Positions 43,981 to 53,132 of a DNA stretch of 64,000 nt are shown here, one piece after another. Under the pieces are notes generated by a model. That model searched no databases. It was not told where the DNA came from and saw nothing but the letters and a program-made list of their open reading frames with translations. The translations under genes and the position numbers were made by a program. Each line of letters opens with the position of its first letter. Position 1 is the stretch's first letter. Source of the DNA: Hyphomicrobiales bacterium (GTDB taxonomy: Bacteria > Pseudomonadota > Alphaproteobacteria > Rhizobiales > Rhizobiaceae); assembly GCA_900471815.1 (NCBI GenBank), contig UICE01000003.1, positions 581,558 to 645,557 on the forward strand, given 5' to 3'.

Positions 43981-44862
43981 TTATGCTGCACGAGCGCCAA
44001 CGCGTTTTATGGCGTTTGCGGGCAGCGTCCCGTTCAGCAACCAGCCCATCACGTCTGGCCAGAGAGTTTCAGCGCGGGTTTTGCGGAAATAACCAAGATG
44101 GCCGATCTGATCGGCGCGGTTTTCCGGTGATAACCAAAGCTCGTGAACATCTGCATTCACCAGCCTTTCGAGGAATAATCGAACAGCCCTTGGCGTTCCC
44201 CAAGGGTCGTCATTTATGCCAATGCCCAGAACCGGTATCTCCACTGCTGAAAAATGCCGTGCTTCAGGAACTTTTGGGTCTTCGAATAAGAAGTTCCGAT
44301 TGCGGCACCAACGCGCCCAGTCACGGAAAATGCTGCCGGGAAGGGCTTCGCCTATTCCGCTCCATTTGGGCAATCGTCCAAGCGGATATGTGAGCGGCAC
44401 GCCCAGGAGGTTCATTCTGGCAAAGACGGCAATGGGCTCGGCAGTGTTGCGATAGTAACCCGACAGCGAGGCGAGGGTGGTATATCGCTCAAAATCAACT
44501 GAACGGTTGCATAGGCCGAGCGCGACCCCGCCAAAGGAATGGCCAATACCGACAATTGGTTTGTTACCGGATGCATTCTTCAGCTCGTCCAGCGCCGCAG
44601 GCATGTCCAGAACTGCCCAATCCTTCATGTGGAGGCGGGGCTTCCAGCCTTTGGGAACTTGTGATTTCGCTACTCCGCGATAATCGTAAGTGAGTACGTG
44701 AGAAGCGCCGAGCTCAAGCAATCTGTTGGCAAAATGCCGATAAAAACTGTCAGGAACCGCGGCAGCAGAAGAGATCAGAACCGCTGGCTTTTGCCCCGGC
44801 CCGCTGAACAGAGTGCCGCGCAAGGGAAACCCATCTTCAGCCTTAAAAGCAATCTCCTGCAT
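43981..44862 (-). CDS. Alpha/beta hydrolase
   Basis: 293 residues of the alpha/beta hydrolase fold. The nucleophile elbow GIGHSFGG has Ser109; the oxyanion strand is LISSAAAVPDSFY; GLRH-type C-terminal His lies in DQIGHLGYF. Pattern resembles YheT/lysophospholipase-like esterases. GGGAGG precedes the ATG at 44862. Substrate unknown. Divergent from the DAHP synthase gene. Confidence 0.88.
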   Translation of the reverse strand: MQEIAFKAEDGFPLRGTLFSGPGQKPAVLISSAAAVPDSFYRHFANRLLELGASHVLTYDYRGVAKSQVPKGWKPRLHMKDWAVLDMPAALDELKNASGNKPIVGIGHSFGGVALGLCNRSVDFERYTTLASLSGYYRNTAEPIAVFARMNLLGVPLTYPLGRLPKWSGIGEALPGSIFRDWARWCRNRNFLFEDPKVPEARHFSAVEIPVLGIGINDDPWGTPRAVRLFLERLVNADVHELWLSPENRADQIGHLGYFRKTRAETLWPDVMGWLLNGTLPANAIKRVGARAA

Positions 44863-45058
44863 CGCAGCCTCCCACACTTACTTTTACGTTAAGGTAATAT
44901 AGATGGGCACTTCTCACAATGACCAAAAGAGATGAGCGGGGTAATTGTTAACGGGACTGGTATCACAGGCGTAATTGGACTATATGAGCGCCTTCCGGCA
45001 TGACCGGAAAAATTCAAACAAACGCTACCAAAGTGGAAAGCAAGTAACAGGTGCAATA

Positions 45059-46438
45059 ATGACCAAGAACTGGACACCGACTTCCTGGAGAGGCAAACCG
45101 ATCAAGCAGGTGCCTTTTTATCCGGACGCTCAGGCTCTGAGCGATGTCGAGGCCCGTCTTCGGACATATCCACCGCTGGTTTTTGCAGGTGAGGCACGCA
45201 AGCTGAAGAAGCAGCTCGCCGCTGTCTCGCGTGGTGAAAGCTTCCTGCTGCAGGGTGGTGATTGCGCCGAAAGCTTCGCCGAACACGGCGCCGACAATAT
45301 TCGCGACTTTTTCCGCGTGTTCCTACAAATGGCAGTTGTTCTGACCTTCGGTGCCTCGCAGCCCATCGTCAAGGTTGGCCGTATTGCGGGCCAGTTCGCC
45401 AAGCCGCGTTCTTCGGACACGGAAACAAAGAACGGCATTGAACTGCCAATCTATCGCGGTGATATCATCAATGGCACCGAGTTCACCGAGCAATCGCGTA
45501 TTCCGGATCCCGCACGTCAGGAAATGGCATACCGTCAGTCCGCAGCAACGCTCAATCTTTTGCGTGCCTTCGCGCAAGGCGGCTATGCCAATCTGGAGAA
45601 CGTCAACCAGTGGATGCTTGGCTTCGTGGCCGACAGTCCGCAAGGCGAGCGCTATGGCATGCTTGCACGCCGTATCGCCGATACGGTCGACTTCATGCGC
45701 GCTGTTGGCATTACTGCTGAAACAAACGCGCAATTGCGTGAGACAGACTTCTACACAAGCCATGAAGCGCTGCTGCTTGGCTATGAAGAAGCTTTGACTC
45801 GCGTGGATTCCACGTCCGGCGATTGGTACGGCACGTCAGGTCACATGATCTGGATCGGCGATCGTACCCGTCAGGCTGATCACGCGCATATTGAATATTG
45901 CCGTGGCATCAAGAACCCGCTTGGCCTCAAGTGCGGACCAAGCTTGGAGCCCGACGATCTTTTGCGTCTGATTGATCTGCTCAATCCTGCAAACGAGGCT
46001 GGTCGCCTGACATTGATTGCCCGCTTCGGTCACGACAAGGTTGGAGATCATTTGCCAAAGCTGATCCGCGCCGTGCAAAAGGAAGGCCGCAATGTCGTCT
46101 GGTCCTGTGATCCGATGCATGGCAATACCATCACTGCCAATGGCTACAAGACACGTCCATTCGACCGCATCCTTAAGGAGGTTGAGGGCTTTTTTGCAGT
46201 TCATCATGCCGAGGGAACATATCCAGGCGGCATCCACATTGAGATGACAGGCAATAATGTGACGGAGTGCACGGGTGGTGCGCGCGCTATCTCTGCTGAA
46301 GATCTGCAGGATCGCTACCACACCCATTGTGATCCGCGCCTTAATGCCGATCAGGCTTTGGAGCTTGCTTTTCTGGTTGCCGAGCTTCTCAAGAAGGAAC
46401 GTGACAGCCAGCCACAGAAAATGGCTGCAAACGGCTGA
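45059..46438 (+). CDS. 3-deoxy-7-phosphoheptulonate synthase, class II
   Basis: First enzyme of the shikimate pathway, condensing phosphoenolpyruvate and erythrose 4-phosphate. 459 residues, plant/Mycobacterium-type class [11 protein letters not shown] near residue 70 (metal Cys), [20 protein letters not shown] and [29 protein letters not shown]. No separate regulatory domain is seen. ATG 45059 fits relatives; the frame opens from 44975. A strong terminator follows. Confidence 0.94.
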   Translation: MTKNWTPTSWRGKPIKQVPFYPDAQALSDVEARLRTYPPLVFAGEARKLKKQLAAVSRGESFLLQGGDCAESFAEHGADNIRDFFRVFLQMAVVLTFGASQPIVKVGRIAGQFAKPRSSDTETKNGIELPIYRGDIINGTEFTEQSRIPDPARQEMAYRQSAATLNLLRAFAQGGYANLENVNQWMLGFVADSPQGERYGMLARRIADTVDFMRAVGITAETNAQLRETDFYTSHEALLLGYEEALTRVDSTSGDWYGTSGHMIWIGDRTRQADHAHIEYCRGIKNPLGLKCGPSLEPDDLLRLIDLLNPANEAGRLTLIARFGHDKVGDHLPKLIRAVQKEGRNVVWSCDPMHGNTITANGYKTRPFDRILKEVEGFFAVHHAEGTYPGGIHIEMTGNNVTECTGGARAISAEDLQDRYHTHCDPRLNADQALELAFLVAELLKKERDSQPQKMAANG

Positions 46439-46457
46439 TCAAGCTAACTTAAAATTT

Positions 46458-46489
46458 AATGGCGGCCTACGTGGCCGCCATTATTGTTT
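46458..46489 (+). terminator. Rho-independent terminator after DAHP synthase gene
   Basis: AATGGCGGCC (46458-46467) pairs with GGCCGCCATT (46473-46482) around TACGT, followed by ATTGTTTT. Confidence 0.85.
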
Positions 46490-46518
46490 TAGGGATAAGG
46501 TACAGCGCAGGAGGTGCC

Positions 46519-46950
46519 ATGGACAAGAATATCAACGAAATCGATGGCGCCTGCCATTGCGGCACTGTTCGGTTCCATGTGCGACTGAAGAATGGCTTGC
46601 ACAGTGCTCGCAGATGCACCTGCTCCTACTGTCGGATGCGTGGTGCGGTTGCCGTGAGCGCCAATATTAGTGACATCACAATATTGCAAGGCGAAGACGC
46701 GCTGACACTTTATCAATTCAATACGAATACAGCCAAGCATTATTTCTGTTCAAAATGCGGGATCTATACGCATCACCAGCGCCGCTCAAATCCACAGGAA
46801 TACGGCGTTAATGCTGCATGTCTTGCGGGTATCAGCCCCTTTGATTTTGAAGAACTGCCTGTAAATGACGGCACCAGTCATCCTTCCGACAGGGGAAAGG
46901 ATGCAAGTTCGGAACTAGCCGGAATTTTGAGGTTCTATCCGCGACAGTGA
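46519..46950 (+). CDS. GFA family (CENP-V/GFA) zinc protein, first copy
   Basis: 143 residues. Zinc ligands occur as CHCG (residues 12-15), CTCSYC near residue 36 and CSKCG near residue 80, the pattern of the GFA family named after a proposed glutathione-dependent formaldehyde-activating enzyme. Enzymatic activity is uncertain for most members. AGGAGG precedes the ATG. A second family member lies beyond nhaA. Confidence 0.88.
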   Translation: MDKNINEIDGACHCGTVRFHVRLKNGLHSARRCTCSYCRMRGAVAVSANISDITILQGEDALTLYQFNTNTAKHYFCSKCGIYTHHQRRSNPQEYGVNAACLAGISPFDFEELPVNDGTSHPSDRGKDASSELAGILRFYPRQ

Positions 46951-47046
46951 CGTCCTTATAAACGCAGAAAACTCTATTCTCACAATCATGTCATTACAAA
47001 CCACTTTGGGGTGGAGTTTTCTTACTTCGAATACTATCAAAGCGGG

Positions 47047-48222
47047 ATGAACACGAAAACGCCCCGCCGAGTCCGTCTATCAGCATCCTTCCGTTCATTC
47101 ATGGCAAGCGAGGCCGCTGGCGGCATCATTCTCATGGTGGTTGCTGCGCTGGCGTTGATCATCGCCAATTCTCCGCTCAGCCAGACATATTTTGATTTGC
47201 TTCATCGGTATGTTGGCGGATTAAGCGTCCTGCATTGGGTAAATGACGCGCTGATGGCAGTGTTTTTCCTGCTGGTCGGCCTTGAGATCAAACGTGAGAT
47301 GATCAGCGGACAATTGTCAAACTGGTCGCGGCGAGCACTTCCCGGCTTTGCTGCCGTTGGCGGGATGGTCGTTCCAGCTCTGATTTTCGTTGCCTTCAAT
47401 GAAGGCGATACCATCCGGGGCTGGGCTATACCATCGGCCACAGACATTGCTTTCTCGCTCGGCGTGCTTTCGCTGCTCGGGTCACGCGTTCCAATGTCGT
47501 TGAAAGTATTTCTGACGGCGCTTGCCATTATCGATGATCTGGGTGCGGTCATAATTATCGCGCTGTTCTATTCGCAAGGCTTGAACATACCGGCCCTCGC
47601 CGGTGTAGCCGTCGTTTTTGCTCTCCTTATGGCGATAAATTTCATGGGCATGGTCAGGCTCTGGGCCTATGTCGTGCTCGGTGTAATTCTTTGGATACTG
47701 GTTTTCAAATCCGGCATTCATGCGACGATTGCAGGTGTGCTTCTTGCTTTGACCATCCCCATGAAAGGCGAAAAGGGTGAGGCAGATTCGCCGCTTCTCA
47801 AGCTCGAGCATGCCATCCAGCCATGGGTCGCTTTTGCAATTGTGCCGATATTCGGATTTGCCAATGCAGGCGTTTCGTTCAGCGGCGTCTCGCTCTCCAA
47901 TCTGGCCGATCCGGTGCCGCTTGGTGTTGCAGCCGGCCTGTTTGTAGGCAAACAGCTTGGCGTGTTTTCCTTTGCATGGCTTGCCATCAAAATGCGGCTG
48001 GCTGAGCGTCCCGCCGGCGCAAATTGGATGCAAGTGTATGGCGTCTCTACCCTTTGCGGCATTGGCTTTACGATGAGCCTGTTTATCGGGTTGCTCGCTT
48101 ACGCCAATTCGCCCTTGCTTCAGGATGAAACGAAGCTTGGCGTTCTGCTTGGTTCTTTGCTGTCGGCTCTGCTTGGTGCGCTCCTGCTGGTGCTGTCGTC
48201 AAAACGATCAGCCAAGGCGTGA
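47047..48222 (+). CDS. nhaA: Na+/H+ antiporter NhaA
   Basis: 391-residue antiporter with about twelve membrane segments. The conserved motifs [16 protein letters not shown] and [18 protein letters not shown] give the paired aspartates of the ion site, and [21 protein letters not shown] starts the first segment. It expels sodium in exchange for protons. ATG 47047 gives the standard length; a GTG at 47011 is possible but adds 12 non-conserved residues. Sits between two GFA genes. Confidence 0.94.
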   Translation: MNTKTPRRVRLSASFRSFMASEAAGGIILMVVAALALIIANSPLSQTYFDLLHRYVGGLSVLHWVNDALMAVFFLLVGLEIKREMISGQLSNWSRRALPGFAAVGGMVVPALIFVAFNEGDTIRGWAIPSATDIAFSLGVLSLLGSRVPMSLKVFLTALAIIDDLGAVIIIALFYSQGLNIPALAGVAVVFALLMAINFMGMVRLWAYVVLGVILWILVFKSGIHATIAGVLLALTIPMKGEKGEADSPLLKLEHAIQPWVAFAIVPIFGFANAGVSFSGVSLSNLADPVPLGVAAGLFVGKQLGVFSFAWLAIKMRLAERPAGANWMQVYGVSTLCGIGFTMSLFIGLLAYANSPLLQDETKLGVLLGSLLSALLGALLLVLSSKRSAKA

Positions 48223-48282
48223 ATGTAAAAGCAGGCGGGCTTGCGCACGGCTATTCTCCAGTCCTGCAAGGAGGACCATTTG

Positions 48283-48717
48283 ATGACGGAATTGCATAAA
48301 GGCTCGTGCCTTTGCGGAAAAGTGCACTTTGAAACGCGCGGTCCCCTTCGTGGCATAGTCTACTGCCATTGCTCGCAATGCCGTAAACAGTCCGGCCATC
48401 ATTACGCAGCGACGAACGTGCAGGATGACTGCATTGATATATCCGGAAAAGAAAATATCAGTTGGTATGCCGCCAGTGAGTTTGCCCGGCGCGGCTTCTG
48501 CAAACATTGCGGCTCTGTCCTGTTCTGGAAGCACAATGAGCTTGACTACATCTCAGTTATGGCTGGAGCCTTCGATAGTCCCACAAGTCTTGAGGGTGAA
48601 GTCCATATTTTCGTTGCTGACAAAGGCGATTACTACGAAATTGCCGATGGCCTGCCGCAGTACGAAAAAAGCAGCAGCGGTGTTGTAGTGGCCCGCCAAA
48701 GCATTGATGCGGGTTGA
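48283..48717 (+). CDS. GFA family (CENP-V/GFA) zinc protein, second copy
   Basis: 144 residues. Zinc ligands: CLCG near residue 9, CHCSQCRK near residue 33 and CKHCG near 73. It shares the pattern but not close identity with the GFA protein at 46519. GGAGG lies upstream of ATG 48283, which is preferred to the longer frame. It follows nhaA after 60 bases and may be co-transcribed. Confidence 0.88.
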   Translation: MTELHKGSCLCGKVHFETRGPLRGIVYCHCSQCRKQSGHHYAATNVQDDCIDISGKENISWYAASEFARRGFCKHCGSVLFWKHNELDYISVMAGAFDSPTSLEGEVHIFVADKGDYYEIADGLPQYEKSSSGVVVARQSIDAG

Positions 48718-48814
48718 CGAATCGCCACATTGCGCTTGTCACGTTATTCGGCGATCTGGAATATTTCCGCGATTCCGTTTAACTGAAATTCTCTAGAATA
48801 TTCAGGGGCAGGGC

Positions 48815-49165
48815 ATGCACCGGCTTGTTATGGCATTTATCAATTCTATGCGGGCACTCAAGCATCTTGCCGCGCATGAAAAGGCAGTGCAACAGGAACT
48901 CGTCCTGTTTTTCCTGTCCATTCCCATTGCCGCTTTTATAGCCCCCTCTGTACTCGTTTTCCTGCTTCTAACCGGCTCGTTGCTCTTCCTGATTATGGTG
49001 GAAGTTTTAAACACGGGCATTGAGGCGGCTTGCGATGCAGTTTCGCGCGACTTTCACAAGGAAATCCAGATCGCTAAAGATTGCGGTTCGCTCGCGGTGC
49101 TGATCTCGGTTATCCTTGTTGCCATCGTCTGGCTCTATTTGCTCTGGCACGTATTTTTCCTGTGA
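48815..49165 (+). CDS. dgkA: Diacylglycerol kinase
   Basis: 116-residue inner membrane enzyme phosphorylating diacylglycerol to phosphatidate, recycling diacylglycerol from glucan or LPS modification. Three membrane segments and the DgkA signature EVLNTGIEAACDAVS with catalytic Glu; the earlier AHEKAVQQEL region supplies the ATP-side residues. GGGGCAGGGC precedes the ATG. Confidence 0.92.
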   Translation: MHRLVMAFINSMRALKHLAAHEKAVQQELVLFFLSIPIAAFIAPSVLVFLLLTGSLLFLIMVEVLNTGIEAACDAVSRDFHKEIQIAKDCGSLAVLISVILVAIVWLYLLWHVFFL

Positions 49166-49217
49166 TACGCTTCATGGCAACATTGTTTTTCCATCAACGA
49201 AACGATATATGTTCATA

Positions 49218-50891
49218 ATGAGCAAAAATCCTGATATCCTCCGTATCGCCATTGCCCAACTCAATCCGGTTCTGGGTGACATCAAGGGCAATCTTGCCAA
49301 AGCGCGCGAAGCCAGAGCCGATGCTGCGCGGCAGGGCGCTGATCTTGTGCTGTTCACGGAACTGTTCATTTCCGGCTACCCGCCAGAGGATCTGGTGCTG
49401 AAAAAGGCCTTTATCGCGGCTTGCGAGAAGGCAGTTCAGGATTTTGCCGAGGATACCGGTGATGGTGGTCCAGGTGTCATTATTGGTGTGCCGCTGCGGC
49501 GCGAAACAGGTCTGCACAATTCTGTCATGGTTCTGGATGGCGGCAAGGTTATTGCCGAGCGTTTCAAAGTTGATCTGCCAAACTATGGCGAATTCGATGA
49601 GAAGCGTGTGTTCCAGCCGGGGCCGATGCCGGGTCCCGTCAATTTCAGGGGCATCCGCATCGGCATACCGATTTGTGAAGATATATGGGGCGAGCTGGGC
49701 GTTTGCGAAACACTGGCCGAAAGCGGCGCGGAAATACTTTGCGTGCCAAATGGCTCTCCCTACTATCGCGGTAAGGTCGATGTGCGCCATCAGGTGGCAT
49801 TGCGTCAGGTCATTGAAACCGGACTGCCGCTGATTTTTGCGAACCAGCTTGGCGGGCAGGATGATTTGATTTTTGACGGCGCTTCATTTGCCTTCAATGC
49901 CGACAAGAATCTCGCGTTCCAAATGTCGCAATTTGAGGAACAGCTGATTGTCACCACATGGCGTCGTGGCAAAGATGGCTGGAGCTGTGGCGAAGGCCCG
50001 ATGTCACGTATCCCGGAGGGGGAGGAGGCGAACTACCGCGCCTGCATGCTCGGCCTGCGCGATTACGTCAACAAGAATGGCTTCAAGGACGTGGTGCTGG
50101 GACTTTCCGGCGGTATCGATTCAGCGATCTGCGCCGCTCTGGCCGTTGATGCGCTGGGTGAAGAGCGGCTTCGCGCTGTTATGATGCCCTACACCTACAC
50201 ATCCAAGGATTCGCTGAAAGACGCCGAGGATTGCGCAAGATTGCTCGGATGCCGCTATGACATAGTGCCGATCTTCGAGCCGGTGGAAGGTTTTCTCAGG
50301 GCGTTGGGGCCGACATTCGAAGGTACCAAGGAAGGAATTACTGAAGAAAATCTGCAAAGCCGCGCCCGCGGTACAATCTTGATGGCTATTTCCAATAAGT
50401 TTGGCTCCATGGTTGTGACGACCGGCAACAAGTCAGAAATGTCCGTCGGTTATGCCACGCTTTATGGCGATATGAATGGCGGCTATAATCCCATTAAAGA
50501 TCTGTACAAAATGCAGGTCTATTCCATGTCCGAATGGCGCAACAAGAATGTGCCTGCCGGTGGTCTTGGCCCCTCAGGAGAAGTGATCCCCGTCAATATC
50601 ATCAGCAAGGCGCCCTCGGCGGAGCTGCGCGAAAACCAGACGGACCAGGATTCTTTGCCGCCTTACCCGGTTCTCGATGACATCCTCGAATGCCTGGTCG
50701 AAAACGAGATGGGGGTGGATGAAATCGTTGCGCGCGGGCACGAGCGGGCCACGGTCGAGCGTATCGAGCATCTGCTCTACATTGCCGAATATAAGCGTCG
50801 CCAGTCGGCTCCGGGTGTGAAGGTCACGAAGAAAAATTTCGGTCGTGACCGCCGTTATCCGATCACCAACAGGTTCCGTGACAGGCAGTAA
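49218..50891 (+). CDS. nadE: NAD+ synthase, glutamine-dependent
   Basis: 557 residues. N-terminal nitrilase-like glutaminase domain with the Glu in FTELFISGYPPEDL, the Lys in GEFDEKRVF and the Cys in IPICEDIWGE. The C-terminal synthetase domain has the PP-loop LGLSGGIDSAI near residue 295 and VVTTGNKSEMSVGYATLYGD. It converts deamido-NAD to NAD with ammonia from glutamine. Start at ATG 49218 is chosen; ATG 49209 is three codons earlier. Confidence 0.94.
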   Translation: MSKNPDILRIAIAQLNPVLGDIKGNLAKAREARADAARQGADLVLFTELFISGYPPEDLVLKKAFIAACEKAVQDFAEDTGDGGPGVIIGVPLRRETGLHNSVMVLDGGKVIAERFKVDLPNYGEFDEKRVFQPGPMPGPVNFRGIRIGIPICEDIWGELGVCETLAESGAEILCVPNGSPYYRGKVDVRHQVALRQVIETGLPLIFANQLGGQDDLIFDGASFAFNADKNLAFQMSQFEEQLIVTTWRRGKDGWSCGEGPMSRIPEGEEANYRACMLGLRDYVNKNGFKDVVLGLSGGIDSAICAALAVDALGEERLRAVMMPYTYTSKDSLKDAEDCARLLGCRYDIVPIFEPVEGFLRALGPTFEGTKEGITEENLQSRARGTILMAISNKFGSMVVTTGNKSEMSVGYATLYGDMNGGYNPIKDLYKMQVYSMSEWRNKNVPAGGLGPSGEVIPVNIISKAPSAELRENQTDQDSLPPYPVLDDILECLVENEMGVDEIVARGHERATVERIEHLLYIAEYKRRQSAPGVKVTKKNFGRDRRYPITNRFRDRQ

Positions 50892-51233
50892 GCGAACTGT
50901 TGCAATCTGGCCGCACCAGCCAATCAAAGCCATTTGCCCAAAAAATAGGCGCTTGGCGACGCAAAGCGATTCATCTATAAGCCAATCTCCGGCAATTTCG
51001 ACCGGGAGGTTTAAGAATGGCAGCTTTCATCATGTCCCCACGGGGCGGCGCCAGTTTCTGATATGTGACGGCGAAAAGCCTTCTGGCTTTTCTATTGGCT
51101 TCACAAGTCAAGAACTCATCGCCGACATTGGCCTTGTCCGTATTCGGTCAAGTCGCCAGACCACAATGCCGTACTGATTCACTTTCCTACTCGCGGCATC
51201 TTTCTTCTACAATTCCTATTGAGGCCGGTGCTT
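50892..51233. other. 342-base gene-poor stretch between nadE and ABC exporter
   Basis: It holds a 14-codon ORF with a strong ribosome site (separate entry) and a small hairpin, AAAAGCC (51074-51080) with GGCTTTT (51085-51091), loop TTCT. Longer frames in the region show no family likeness. No clear promoter is identified, but one for the exporter must lie here. Confidence 0.6.
51017..51061 (+). CDS. Possible 14-residue leader peptide or small protein
   Basis: ATG 51017 follows GGGAGG (51004-51009) at an ideal seven-base distance and reads MAAFIMSPRGGASF before TGA. It lies 172 bases before the ABC exporter start, with a hairpin 13 bases after its stop. It could be a regulatory upstream ORF, a tiny protein or an accident. 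No similar sequence is known to me. Confidence 0.35.
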   Translation: MAAFIMSPRGGASF

Positions 51234-53066
51234 ATGTACCGGACAATTGTCATGGCTTTTTTTCGACTCGCCATCCGGGGCGGAGCTTTCCGCAGCGTTC
51301 TCGGATTCACCTGGAAACATTGGCAGGCACAACCTTTGCGCCTGTCGCTAACGCTTGTCGCAGTGTTGCTGTCGACATTGGCCGATGTGTTGACCCCGCT
51401 TTATTCGGGGCGGCTCGTTGACGCCATCGTCAAAGGCAGTCCGCAGGACGAACTGGCATGGAATGCCGCAATAGCAGCCTTTTCAACGCTGATTGCCCTG
51501 TCGTTCGGGGCGATTGTCTTGCGGCACATCATTTTCCTGACGGTGGTCAAGCTGACATTGAAAATGATGTCCGATATTGCTGCAAATGCCTTCTACCGTA
51601 TTCAGCGTTTCTCGACCGACTGGCATGCCAATAGCTTTGCCGGCTCTACGGTTCGCAAGGTCACGCGGGGCATGTGGGCGCTTGATCTGTTGAACGATAC
51701 GCTGTTGTTGGCGCTGTTTCCGTCCATCATCATGCTTATCGGCTCTACAGTGCTTATGGCCTGGTATTGGCCTGTCATGGGCATCATTGTCGGTCTTGGT
51801 TCACTGCTGTTCGTTGTCGTTACAGTGCTGATGTCACTTGGCTTTGTTGCTCCAATGGCAAGTCTTGCCAATCGTTGGGACACAAAGCTTGGCGGTGCAT
51901 TGGCCGATGCGGTTAGCTGCAATATGGTTGTCAAAGGTTTTGGTGCTGAGGCGCGCGAAGATGCACGTCTTGCCAAGGTCGTTGCAAAATGGCGTGACCG
52001 TACGGCGCGTACCTGGCGGCGCGGAACGATCAACGGCACAACACAGGGCTCGATGCTTCTTGTATTGAGAGCTTCAATGATCGGCTCGGCCTTGCTTCTA
52101 TGGTCCAAAGGCCATGCAAGTGCGGGTGACATTACCTTTGTGCTCACCTCGTTCTTCATCTTGCAGGGCTATTTGCGCGAAGTTGGCATGGACATTCGCA
52201 ATTTGCAGCGTTCTGTCAATGACATGGAAGAGCTGGTTGATATTCAGAGTCAACCACTCGGCATTGATGATCGACCCGGCGCAAAGCCGATACAGATCAC
52301 CAATGGCAAGATCGAGTTCGACAATGTGACGTTCCATTATGGCGCGCACAGACTGCCGCTCTATGACCGGTTTTCGGTAACGATCCGGGCAGGCGAGCGG
52401 GTTGGTCTGGTCGGGCATTCGGGCTCGGGCAAATCCACATTCGTCAAGCTGATCCAGCGTCTGCATGATGTGCAGTCCGGTCAGATCCGCATTGACGGTC
52501 AGGACATTGCCGATGTCAGACAGGCATCTTTACGCCAGCAAATTGCCATCGTGCAGCAGGAGCCGATCCTGTTTCACCGGACGCTGGCGGAAAACATTGC
52601 CTATGCAAGGCCGGGAGCAACGCAGGCCGAGGTGGAGGAAGCTGCGCGACAGGCAAGTGCGCATGAGTTCATCACCAATCTGCCGAAAGGCTACAGCACG
52701 CTCGTTGGCGAGCGCGGTGTGAAGCTTTCCGGTGGTGAGCGCCAGCGTGTTGCCATTGCCCGTGCTTTCCTTGCGGATGCACCGATTCTTATTCTGGACG
52801 AGGCTACTTCCAGTCTCGATTCAGAATCGGAAATGCTGATCCAGCAGGCAATGGAACGGCTGATGCTTGGCCGGACGACTTTGGTGATCGCTCACCGTCT
52901 GTCGACCGTGCGCTCTCTCGACCGGCTTCTGGTTTTCGACCATGGCCGCATCGCAGAAGAGGGTAACCATGAAGCGCTGATCGGGCTCAAGGGCGGTATC
53001 TATCGCGGTCTGTTCGAATTGCAGGCGATGGAACTGACCAAGGGCCTCATGCTTCAGGACAGCTAA
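51234..53066 (+). CDS. ABC exporter, fused membrane and ATPase domains (MsbA-like)
   Basis: 610-residue half-transporter. Six membrane helices lie at about residues 30-330 (ABC_membrane). The ATPase domain has Walker A GHSGSGKSTFVKL near residue 390, Q-loop IVQQEPILFHRTLAENI, signature [15 protein letters not shown], Walker B ILILDEATSSLD and H-loop IAHRLST. Lipid or peptide/drug export is possible; substrate unknown. GAGG precedes ATG 51234. A strong hairpin follows at once. Confidence 0.93.
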   Translation: MYRTIVMAFFRLAIRGGAFRSVLGFTWKHWQAQPLRLSLTLVAVLLSTLADVLTPLYSGRLVDAIVKGSPQDELAWNAAIAAFSTLIALSFGAIVLRHIIFLTVVKLTLKMMSDIAANAFYRIQRFSTDWHANSFAGSTVRKVTRGMWALDLLNDTLLLALFPSIIMLIGSTVLMAWYWPVMGIIVGLGSLLFVVVTVLMSLGFVAPMASLANRWDTKLGGALADAVSCNMVVKGFGAEAREDARLAKVVAKWRDRTARTWRRGTINGTTQGSMLLVLRASMIGSALLLWSKGHASAGDITFVLTSFFILQGYLREVGMDIRNLQRSVNDMEELVDIQSQPLGIDDRPGAKPIQITNGKIEFDNVTFHYGAHRLPLYDRFSVTIRAGERVGLVGHSGSGKSTFVKLIQRLHDVQSGQIRIDGQDIADVRQASLRQQIAIVQQEPILFHRTLAENIAYARPGATQAEVEEAARQASAHEFITNLPKGYSTLVGERGVKLSGGERQRVAIARAFLADAPILILDEATSSLDSESEMLIQQAMERLMLGRTTLVIAHRLSTVRSLDRLLVFDHGRIAEEGNHEALIGLKGGIYRGLFELQAMELTKGLMLQDS

Positions 53067-53100
53067 CAATATGGGCCGCGTGAAAACGCGGCCCATATTG
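53067..53100 (+). terminator. Perfect 15-bp hairpin with GAAA loop after ABC exporter
   Basis: CAATATGGGCCGCGT (53067-53081) is exactly complementary to ACGCGGCCCATATTG (53086-53100) around the tetraloop GAAA. It begins right after the exporter stop and ends 32 bases before gltX. No T run follows, so a role as an mRNA stabiliser or attenuator is as likely as termination. Confidence 0.7.
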
Positions 53101-53132
53101 CCATTCATCGCCGCATCCGATATGCCCCGATC

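Noticed and set aside
50845-51177. A 110-codon frame after nadE
   Set aside because: Overlaps the nadE end, has no ribosome site or family likeness; the tiny ORF at 51017 is better supported.
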